Assembly: GCA_029168955.1 (NCBI GenBank)
Contig: JAPDOI010000010.1
Location: 3,991,001-4,055,000, forward strand
DNA from: Aplectana chamaeleonis
Taxonomy: Eukaryota; Nematoda; Chromadorea; Rhabditida; Cosmocercidae
Length of the DNA stretch: 64,000 nucleotides
Reading direction: 5' to 3'
Made by a program: the position numbers and the translations under genes. A model generated the notes under the pieces. It searched no databases. It was not told where the DNA came from and saw nothing but the letters and a program-made list of their open reading frames with translations. This document shows, piece by piece, positions 56,078-64,000 of the stretch (within the stretch, counting starts at the first letter, position 1; every line of letters starts with the position of its first letter).

Positions 56078-57440
56078 ATTTTTTTCAAGAGAAAAAGTGT
56101 AATTCTTAACATCTTTCCTATACATGTCATACAATATCTAAGAGACTGGGCGAAGATCTAATAAGACAGTGATAGTAGCGATGGCACGTCAATGACAGGT
56201 AGATCATCATTGAAGGCACTCACTCTGAGAGGTTTAGCCGAGAAATAGCCCACCAGGCCCCACAGCGGTTCTTGATGTGCTATTTCTCGAATATTTCTTG
56301 ATTTTTTCCCAATTATTAGGCGGCTAAGATCATGCTCTTTATAAAATAGCCTAGAAGTAGCCGAGCAATAACCGAGAAATAACCAGGACGTGACAGGCAC
56401 ACCAACTCTCGACGCTGTCCTTCCCGGCCCACCGAGCAGCCGCCTTGGCCCAAGTACCGCTAACTTGGGTAACTGAACCGACCGCGGTGTTGACATCCAA
56501 ATAATGCCTCAGGAATCGCAAGTATCCTCAGACAGAGGTGTAGGGTCGCCCGGGCGGTTTTGCCTTTGATGTCCAGGTGATCCCACATCCCTGTCTGAGG
56601 ATTCTCGCAACCGCGCCGCAGCACGCTTTCGCAATCAGCGTGCACTTTGCGGACTGAACGGCAATGCGGAGTTTAGCTGTACATCCCTTTGGGAGCACTA
56701 TTTGGCGTCAATTTCTCGGCAAACATTTTTTGGCGGCTGTTTCTAGGCTGTTACGCTGCAACCAGCTACTTCCCGACCATTTCCCGGCTATCACGCAGAA
56801 AACATGCATTTCTTGGCTATTGATCAGGTGAATTTCTCAGAGAATGCCAGTACGTCAGCACAGTAGGGGTTACATCCCTCGTTGTCAGCAGCTGCTGCTG
56901 ACAGCTAGCAGCAGCAGTTGCTATTGATATCAAGGGGCTCAACCCTAGCAAGTGTTGGAATCATATACCGCTTTCAGCAGCAGCTGCTGCTGCTAGCGGA
57001 GGTTTGCACTCGATCTTTGCCCTAGGACACAACCTCCACTGTGCCGAAGTTCTTAGTAGGTGAGCAGGGCTCGCGATAAAATCATCTGATGATTACTGTT
57101 GATAAGAATGCATGTTTTACCATCAAAAAAGTGAGAAAAGTGAAAAGTTACAGGAGAAACGCACAAAAACAGCTTAGAACAGCTAATTGGTGGGTGTGCG
57201 CACGCCCCAACTAACACGATTCATATAAGTGCTGGTTTTTTCGTTTAGCAAGCTATTCATGCTTTTGTGGAAGCGGCAAATGCCGCGCAATATCAGTAGG
57301 AAAATGAGAAATGAGATGTTTGATATCGTTACCGAGCATTTGTTTTATCATTTCTCTATTGATAATCCGCGGCATTTGCTGCTTCGCAAAAGTATGAATA
57401 GGGTTTAACAGCAAGGCGAAAGACGGCAAAACAAACATAC
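56078..57440. other. Cargo region, no gene; CAG/CTG palindromes
   Basis: 56,880-57,000 has several CAGCAGCTGCTGCTG words forming short palindromes. 56,210-56,300 shares words with 37,200-37,260 (CCACCAGGC, GCTATTTCTCG). No coding gene is supported. Confidence 0.45.
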
Positions 57441-58152
57441 ATTATCTAACTGTTTTGCTTTGCTACGGATTAGTATGATTTGGAAATGTAACATTTGTGA
57501 GAAACTCGTTAAAAGAAATGAAATGTCTTATGCTACTGATTTGGCATGAAATAAACTCGAAAGAAGCGCTAAAAACTCAGTGAAATGTTTCATCGTTGAT
57601 TTGGCTGTGCACTTGTTTACTAAACAACAAAAAAATGAGTGTGACATAGAAAAACCAAATCACGCACTTCTTACTAAGCATTCATGTATTCGTGTGACAG
57701 CAGTTCTTTTATTGTTATTTGACGACCTTCGCATAAACACACTACGTGATGTTATTTCCACTTTCATTGATTGATAGTCAATCGGAAGCGAACGCGTCAA
57801 ATAATTTAGTAATGCTTGAAAATCAATATTTCTGAATGATTGAGGTTGGAGACGCAACATAATTTCGCAAGGACCTGAGACTTTTTAACCTAAACTGCAA
57901 GCGTTAGATTGATTTCAGAAGAGAAGTGCGTGATTTGGTTTTTCTATGTCACACTCATTTTTTTGTTGTTTAGTAAACAAGTGCACAGCCAAATCAACGA
58001 TGAATCATTTCACTGAGTTTTTAGCGCTTCTTTCGAGTTTATTTCATGCCAAATCAGTAGCATAAGACATTTCATTTCTTTTAACGAGTTTCTCACAAAT
58101 GTTACATTTCCAAATCATACTAATCCGTAGCAAAGCAAAACAGTTAGATAAT
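57441..58152. mobile_element. 712-bp foldback element, near-perfect 230-bp arms
   Basis: 57,441-57,671 and 57,923-58,152 are inverted copies, with one substitution noticed (GAAATGTTTCATC versus GAAATGATTCATC). The ends are ATTATCTAACTG and CAGTTAGATAAT. The 251-bp loop has no gene. The near identity of the arms implies a recent origin or gene conversion. No clear target duplication is visible. Confidence 0.85.
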
Positions 58153-58689
58153 TTCACTTTATTTTAGCAAAGGTTTCCTTTTAAAGGCACATTACACCCT
58201 CGGATATGACTTTTCAAATGTTCATGCAGTTGTGTAGTAGACCCCTCTTGCATAACACTTGCCCACCCCTTCTAGCGTCACCACAGTTCACACCCTTTTT
58301 CTTGGTTTCTAAACCCAATGACGACTAGATGAAACAGGATTATAATTTGCCACCGGCACAAAATTCTCACGGAAGTGAAGTAGTTTCTCTTACCAGAGTT
58401 TTCCATGAGTAGGCCCCAATATCGAGTTATCTATATCACCGGTGACGCTGTTTCCCTAATTGCTAGTGTGTTCAGCTTCAGCTGCTCACCTCCGGAGAAT
58501 GACGGTGTGTGAATGAAAACACACCGCTCTCAAATTCTTTTATACCCTACCCTTTATCAAATGGTTATCATCAATTTTGTTTACCGTGAGAATTTTGTGC
58601 CGGTCGCAATTTATAATCGTCTCTAGATGAACGGATGAATCGCAACCGCGTTTTCGATTTTCACTCCTTTGCCGGTCCTCTCACTTGGG
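58153..58689. other. No gene; one MITE end
   Basis: TTTTAAAGGCACATTACACCC at about 58,180 is the end of a GGCACAG-type MITE. A short inverted pair encloses about 58,345-58,600 (GCACAAAATTCTCACGG and CCGTGAGAATTTTGTGC), perhaps another decayed MITE. Confidence 0.5.
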
Positions 58690-59400
58690 TCAAACACACG
58701 ACCCGTAACGCTTGGCGTACTCCCAGTTGGGTCCCGCCCTCTTTCCCCGGTGCTGCCGCTTTTTCAATCGAGTCCCACACACTTTCCCCGGCGCTTGGCG
58801 CACTCCCAGTTGGGTCCCTCACGCTTTCCTCGGCGCTCGGCGCTTTTTAATTGGTGTCCCGCACACGTTTCCCGTCGCTTGGCGCACATAAATTTGGGTC
58901 CCGCACACGTTCCCAGGCGCTTGGCGCACTTCTACTTGGGTCCTGCACACGTTCCCCGGCGCTTGGCGCACTTCTACTTGGGTCCCGCACACGTTTCCCG
59001 TCGCTTGGCGCACTTCTACTTGGGTCCTGCACACGTTCAACGGCGCTTGGCGCACTTCTAGATGTGTCCTGCACGCGTTCTTCGGCGCTTGACGCACTTT
59101 TAGTTGGGTCTCGCACACGTTTCCCGTCGCTTGGCGCTCTTCTACTTGAGTGATGCACACGTTCCTCGGCGCTTGGCGCACTTCTATATGTGTCCTGCAC
59201 GCGTTCTTCGGCGCTTGGCGCACTTCTACTTGGGTCCTGCACACGTTCCCCGGCGCTTGGCGCACTTCTACTCTGGGTCCTGCACACCTTCCCGGCGCTT
59301 GGCGCACTTCTTCTTGGGTCCTGCACACGTTCCCCGGCGCTTGGCGCACTTCTACTTGGGTTTTGCACACGTTCCCGAAGCTTCGCGCAATTCTAGATGC
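58690..59400. repeat. 42-bp minisatellite, about 16 units
   Basis: The unit contains GGCGCTTGGCGCACTTCTAC followed by TTGGGTCCTGCACACGTTCC and two more bases. Because 42 is a multiple of three and the unit lacks stops, several frames on both strands stay open for 100-237 codons with 14-residue repeats. Nothing marks it as a gene. A degenerate relative lies at 37,300-37,540. Confidence 0.88.
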
Positions 59401-59552
59401 GTCCCGCAATAAGCGGTGTGCATACGGTTCCTGATGGACGAGAAGCAGACCTACCCTAACGCTTGCAATCAATTCACTCTTATCACAATACCACTCCATT
59501 TCTCTCGATTGCCCAACCATGTTTCTTATCATTCAAAGTTTCACCGGACTGA

Positions 59553-59590
59553 CACACACACACACACACAGACACACACACAGACACACA
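59553..59590. repeat. (CA)n microsatellite
   Basis: CACACA repeats interrupted by CAGACA. Confidence 0.9.
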
Positions 59591-59897
59591 TTTTGAAATT
59601 CACAATTTTTCCATATCTCGAGAACCACAAAGCGGATTTTTCTGAAACTTGGGCAGTGTTAAAAACCTTTACTGCTCTACATTTTGTGAAAATGCCAAGT
59701 TCGGAACTATCTTCCAAACCGAGATTCTGTAACGAGGGGTTTGCGCAGAAGCAATCCTTTTCCAAATCAGGTGCGCGCTTCGCGCGCACCACAATAGAGA
59801 TTTAGTTAATTGTGGGCAAGGTGACAACCAACAATATTTTAGATGTCTGATGATGTTGTACTCGACACGAGGTTGGTATATCTTCTTTATGGCCGAC

Positions 59898-59922
59898 GTT
59901 TCGGAGAAACCTCCTTCTTCAG
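59898..59922 (-). ncRNA. Hammerhead-ribozyme-like motif, best match in window
   Basis: Minus strand: CTGAAGAA, hairpin GGAG-GTTT-CTCC, GAAAC, then GTC. CUGAAGA fits the CUGANGA core and the stem is perfect. One extra A sits at the stem base, as in the other PLE copies here. Confidence 0.5.
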
Positions 59923-60263
59923 AGCCTGAAAGGATCGAATAAGATTTGCGCTTACTCGATCAAACGTCGCCTTAAACTTACCGATTCGAGAGCCCAAATT
60001 TCCCCCGCGTGGGTGTGAGAGAGGAGGGCAGATGAACCTCACCCAGCCAGGAACTCGCTAGTAAACAAAACAGCGCGGTAAGTCAATAGTATAGCCGTCT
60101 CGCTCATTTAAGTCCGAGTAGAACAAGCAGCGGAGCGGTTGGTCATGGCAAAACACAACAGTGATAGGAGATTTTGACATGATACGCCCGATAAGCCTTA
60201 CTTCGACTGACTCAGAATGAGGAGGAGAGGCTATAGGAACGCTGTAGACCACCAATTGTAATG

Positions 60264-61172
60264 TTAGAAGGCTAGTCTTACGTATGGCCTGAGTTCCCGC
60301 GTTATATGCAGACCTTCTCCCTTTCGATTAATCTGCGGGTCATAAGCTTGAATGAAAAATGCCTCTAATGTTTTTCGCGCTGCGGTATCAGTCTCCCGAG
60401 CCATTATCTCGACCTTGATATCAAAGCTCTCACCAAAATGGGTCATGACCCGATGCGCCCCAAGCACTGTTGTTTCCCGCTGCCTTTCTTTGCCGTCCAA
60501 GTGTTCTTTGATCCTAACATGGAGCGGCCGCGACGTTTCTCCGATGTATTTCTCGCTGCACAGCTCACAGGAAATCATATAGACCCCACCGCACGTGGTG
60601 CAATCCCCGTCCTCGCCAGCCGGGCAAATCACACAATTGGGAGTTGTACATATGCGGTCATAAATGCGGTTTCGGACGAGACGCCTTCTAAGGTTGTTAG
60701 GAGGGATATCGACCAGAAACACGGAGTTTTCCAGTCCCGTCTTCCTTAAACATTTCCTGATTGAAATGCTCAGTTGATCGGATATGAACGGTACTTTGAA
60801 GGGAATTTTCTGTTCAATTGAGCTACTCTGAGCTACATTGCGCGACGTTGTGTTTCTTGACCTGCGCCAACTAAATTCGCTGGAGTATCCGTTCAGATCG
60901 GCTATATCTCGAGCCCTTCGGATAGATTCCGTTCTTTCCTCTTCTCCGCTACATACATCACTGGCTGTTCGGAACATATTCGCTATTACAGCTTTCTTTG
61001 TTTGATATGGATGTGCTGACCGAAAATGGACGATTATGTTTTTATTGTTGGGTTTGCGGTACCACTTTGTAGCATATCCTCCGTCACGCAAATGGACTTG
61101 AACATTCAAGAAAGGCAGCCAAGCTCCGAGAGCAATATTTTGTTCCTGAGCGTTTTTCCTCTGAGTTTTCAC
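60264..61172 (-). pseudogene. PLE RT tail and complete GIY-YIG endonuclease
   Basis: The 302-codon reading begins after the RT catalytic block, with WLPFLNVQVHLRDGG and YATKWYRKPNNKNII, the RT thumb entry. The RT-endonuclease connector includes RKCLRKTGLENSVFLVDIPP. The endonuclease has CVICPAGEDGDC, GGVYMISCELCSEKYIGETS, RIKEHLDGKERQ and ARKTLEAFFIQ, so the GIY (GVY), YIG, Arg, His and Glu positions are all present. It ends RPYVRLAF. The nuclease domain looks intact, but with RT truncated the element cannot move itself. Confidence 0.88.
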
Positions 61173-61470
61173 CTAATTTCACTTTTGTGATGATCATGTC
61201 TACCTTTTCATAAGGATACTATAACAACCGTTTCTTATGGCGATCCCTATCATTAGCAGCAATCGCACAATTGAACACAAATAAGAGCGAAACCATATAA
61301 ACGACTAAACAAGCTGCACTGTCCAACCGACCTGGTTCTCGTTGATTTTTGCTGATTTTTTTCTGATTTTCGCAAGTTTTTCAGAAAACAGAAATCAGAA
61401 AACAGAAAGGCCAAAACGGCCAGAAAACAGAAATCAGAAAACAGAAAACAGAAATTTCCGCACACCCCTG

Positions 61471-62026
61471 GTCTACACGTGCCCAACTACCGGTCGACAA
61501 ATATCCATCTACCGGTGGACAGTTATCCTACAAACGGTCAACACGTATCCAACTACCGGTGGACAGGTATCCATCCACCGGTCGATAGGTATCCCATAAA
61601 CGGTCGACAGGTATTAAACTACCGGTAGACAAGTATCCATTTACCGGTCGACAGGCATCCAACTAACGGTCGACTAGAGTTCAACTACCGGTCGTCGGGT
61701 GGTCGACGGACAACTCTAGGGAAGTCACGGACAACTCGGGGGGGGTGACGGGCAATTCTAGAAGAGCAGTCCCGCGGGTGGTGGCCATCGTGTATCAACA
61801 CCCCCGAGGAGGGGGGAGAAACGGGAGAGACGCAGCCAGTGGGCTGTCGCTAGCCCCGTTTTGCGTCCAATCAGGAACCTCGCTCCTCCCCCGTTTCTCC
61901 CGCCTCCCGAGTGGTGTTGATACGCGATGGCCACCACCCAGTCCCGCTACTTTTTAGCGGTCGTGGGGAAGCACGCTGTGAGGTGATTGCTTGTCGACCA
62001 CCCGTTGGACGCCGCGAGTTTCTGAG
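61471..62026. mobile_element. Member C of the 4-kb family, right piece
   Basis: It contains the 22-bp tandem repeats (61,479-61,700), the GGGCAATTCTAGAAGAGCAG-type segment and the right end GACCACCCGTTGGACGCCGC followed by GAGTTTCTGAG. A 164-bp MITE is inserted at 61,776. Confidence 0.72.
61776..61939. mobile_element. 164-bp MITE with 8-bp TSD
   Basis: It starts GGGTGGTGGCCATCGTGTAT and ends ATACGCGATGGCCACCACCC, with inverted complementarity for about 50 bp. AGTCCCGC flanks both sides (61,768-61,775; 61,940-61,947). Members A (near 31,234) and B (near 36,977) have one uninterrupted AGTCCCGCC at the same point, confirming the insertion. An 8-bp duplication fits a hAT-type transposase. Confidence 0.88.
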
Positions 62027-62777
62027 AAGGTCAACCGGGACGCGTGCCCAGCCCTGCTCCGGTCTCTGTGTGAGGCATCTAGCTACGCGCTGGCAGAGCA
62101 GTGTCAAGTGATCACTCTCTGAGATGATTAGATTGGCTAACAGCGATGGGTGCCGCTGACTATAGCGTAGCCAACGCGGGATGGGAATGTTCGATCAAAA
62201 TAGGCATAACAAATCGTAGTGCTCGACCAGCCCTTTCATAACTCAGACAGTAGTGGGGAAGTTTCAGAGTGCGACAGCAGAACTTCCCTCGAAGCAACTG
62301 GGAAACTTCGACCAAATCGAGGGGAGGCGGAGGGGATCTCCGGCTAGAGGGTCTTCCCTTGTTCTCCCGGTCGCCAGTCTTCCCCAAGGTGTCGCAACCC
62401 CACACCCATTGATCATTGATTTATCAAAAGTCAGCTTGCATGCCGAAACTCGCTGTTTTCAACAGTTTCTTCGAAAGCAGGTATAGGGCCAAAAATGTTC
62501 ATCTTCCACGAAAGGTTTCAGAGAAGCTTGTTAGCTCCCTTGATAATCTGGGCAGAGATCTTTTACACCGTCCTTAGTGGCGGGTCTGCTCTCTCAACTT
62601 GCATACAGCGAGACCACCTCGAGACTGGCCAGTTTGCACCATCGTATACATAGCGGCTTTGTTTTCTCGTTCATCACGCTCAGAGGGAGGCCATGGGATC
62701 AACCGTGAAGCGAACTTCCTTTGTTCCCCCCCCCCCAAAAGTTGGCTGTTTCGCACGCCTTATCGTTGTGTATAATT
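62027..62777. other. No gene seen
   Basis: No supported gene, RNA or clear repeat. A run of C near 62,728 is noted. Confidence 0.45.
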
Positions 62778-62836
62778 CGAGGGGAGAGGGGCGAGATGTC
62801 ACCCTCCGGGGGGGCCGTCTCGCCCCTCTCCCCTCG
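62778..62836. repeat. Perfect 19-bp GC-rich hairpin
   Basis: CGAGGGGAGAGGGGCGAGA pairs perfectly with TCTCGCCCCTCTCCCCTCG across a 21-base loop. Confidence 0.85.
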
Positions 62837-64000
62837 ACCGAGTGATAACGAGCAATTCAGATCTATTGTTCTCGGGAACTTCCCCACAAATATCTGAGAT
62901 TGGCCGCTCATGGCTGGAATATCCCGATTCAACGACAGCGAGAGGAAAGAGGTGACTCGCTTCTTACCAATCCTCTATGAATTGCGTACGAATTCCCAAA
63001 TAGATCCGCCGTGGCTAAAATCTCACCATTATTGAGAGCGCCTCTAGAATAGGCTATTTTTAAAACTCACTTCGCCTCCTCTCTATTCAGGGAAATCCTT
63101 CAGTTGTATAGAGGGAAGTCCCGTCCTCGTTTTCGGGAATTCCCTCCCCACCTTACGTGAGCTATCGGCTCTGTTTCCTGCTGAATGTTTCGCTGCCCCC
63201 TGAGCAACACTGTTTTCCTGAATATCGCCTCTCGTATTGTTCCTGATCTGCACTTCTTATCTTACCAAGTTTGCACTCTGCCATTGAACGTACCCGGAAT
63301 TATTCACCGACCTTAAACGCTTTTACGCTCGAGCGGGTTGCATAAACATCTGACAGCAATAATAGCGAAAATATATTTCTCGTAACAAAACATGCAATTT
63401 TGGTTGTAGGTCCTACTCTCGCTGCGGAACACCAAAGAGCCGTTGCGTTCGGTTGAGCACGTGGAACGCATCGATAAGCTTACTTAGGAATGACTGATCG
63501 GCCTTGCCTTTTTACGGCTGTATCTTTTTCCTCATCCTTATTAACTAATAGTCAATGATATGTTATTCTTCTTTTGTTTGGGTTGTATACATATTTGGCA
63601 ACATTGAATCGCGGAAGGATGTCTAAAACAAAAAATGTGTGCTTGACGTCTCCACAGCTGGAGGATACATACGAGAGAAGGTCCCGAATGGAATGACCCC
63701 GATCGCTCATTATAGACCGTCGTTTCAGGTTGTGGTCGTAGTCTGTCTAACCGCGAAAGAGCGAAGGGCCGCGATCGGAGGTAAAACAGGCTAACGCCAA
63801 TCACTTCCCTTCGCTACTTCCTCACCCTTTTCTCGTGTCCGACACATAACGACCACCATTCCACCATTTTCTTCTAATCGAGTGGAAAGCCTACCTGAAA
63901 ATTTCTAAATTTCTTCTTCTCGTAAATGAGTGCGAACGGCTCCTTATTATCGCTAAAAAGGCTCAATTGTCGAAACATCAGAAGCCATTTGTCGCTACAG
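62837..64000. other. No gene seen
   Basis: Several short open frames have no recognisable domain. The sequence is not visibly repetitive, so a gene exon cannot be excluded, but none can be supported. Confidence 0.4.

Larger units (their letters stand above)
59850..61172 (-). mobile_element. 5'-truncated Penelope-like element, second lineage
   Basis: A minus-strand PLE end: the last part of RT plus GIY-YIG (61,172-60,264) and about 400 bp of 3'UTR with a hammerhead-like motif at 59,898-59,922. It is a different lineage from the 17-24 kb PLE: the proteins share layout and key motifs but differ throughout. Most of RT is absent. Confidence 0.82.
55913..61470. mobile_element. 5,558-bp composite hAT-like element with 8-bp TSD
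   Basis: The left terminus CAGGGGTGTGCGGAAATT and right terminus AATTTCCGCACACCCCTG are inverted copies. GTCTACAC flanks both sides (55,905-55,912; 61,471-61,478). Members A and B have a single GTCTACAGGTGTCC at the same place, so they act as an empty site. Both ends carry the same CAGAAAA 7-mer array with the core AGGCCAAAACGGCC in direct orientation (about 55,948-56,070 and 61,381-61,455), and neither inner terminus exists. The cargo is unrelated to that of 11,909-14,865 and has no transposase. Confidence 0.87.

Noticed and set aside
58819..59532. 237-codon minus-strand protein with 14-residue repeats
   Set aside because: It is open only because the 42-bp minisatellite unit is a multiple of three without stops. 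Opposite-strand frames are equally open. It is kept as a repeat and raised only as a low-interest finding.
63541..63804. 87-codon minus-strand open frame as a gene
   Set aside because: No recognisable domain and no supporting splice or start context. Consistent with chance.

Overview
The window is eukaryotic. It has no bacterial-type gene packing, it carries spliced GT-AG exons, and it is dominated by transposable elements and tandem repeats. The best guess for the organism is a strongylid or hookworm-like nematode: the RTE-type and Penelope-like proteins resemble those abundant in hookworm genomes. This comes from recall of the families and no search was run. I see no conserved housekeeping gene. 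The only gene-like locus that looks intact is a small four-exon reading at 53,955-54,610 that I do not recognise.

Layout. 1-5,000: a hAT-like MITE (246-352), a TTAA-flanked MITE with a duplicated end (643-1,175) and a broken RTE retrotransposon on the minus strand (1,740-4,500). 5,000-11,900: unannotated sequence, a TTCG-rich low-complexity block and an end-to-end chain of TTAA-flanked MITEs (10,120-11,034). 11,909-14,865: a composite element bounded by hAT-like inverted termini and a perfect 8-bp duplication. 15,700-24,385: a broken LINE whose 3'UTR was split by a compound Penelope-like element (PLE), made of two head-to-head units with a 0.95-kb pLTR between them and an exact 12-bp target duplication outside. 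25,200-26,400: two more TTAA MITEs. 27,285-37,062: two ~4-kb members (A, B) and a fragment (D) of a TA-flanked repeat family, carrying ~150-bp tandem repeats, a GGTGTGGGTGT minisatellite and 22-bp repeats. 38,989-40,273: a smaller element with the same CTCAGAC terminus. 41,243-41,770: three tandem MITEs. 41,890-45,626: a foldback element with ~770-bp inverted arms. 45,849-54,650: an AT-rich island. It holds a PLE whose GIY-YIG endonuclease precedes the reverse transcriptase, a near full-length RTE element set between two (AT)n arrays, and the small spliced gene. 54,700-62,026: a third diverged 4-kb family member (C), split by a 5.56-kb composite hAT-like element (55,913-61,470) that itself contains a near-perfect 712-bp foldback, a 42-bp minisatellite and another truncated PLE. 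62,027-64,000: one strong hairpin and nothing else recognised.

The nesting gives relative ages: the LINE predates the PLE, member C predates both the composite hAT-like element and a 164-bp MITE, and (AT)n tracts predate the RTE. Two points stand out. First, hAT-like elements sharing the terminus CAGGGGTGTGCGG exist both as short MITEs and as kilobase composites whose two ends carry the same subterminal repeats in direct orientation around unrelated cargo. Second, three distinct PLE lineages, most with hammerhead-ribozyme-like motifs, sit in one window, one of them with permuted domains in an AT-rich island next to an unrecognised intact spliced gene.
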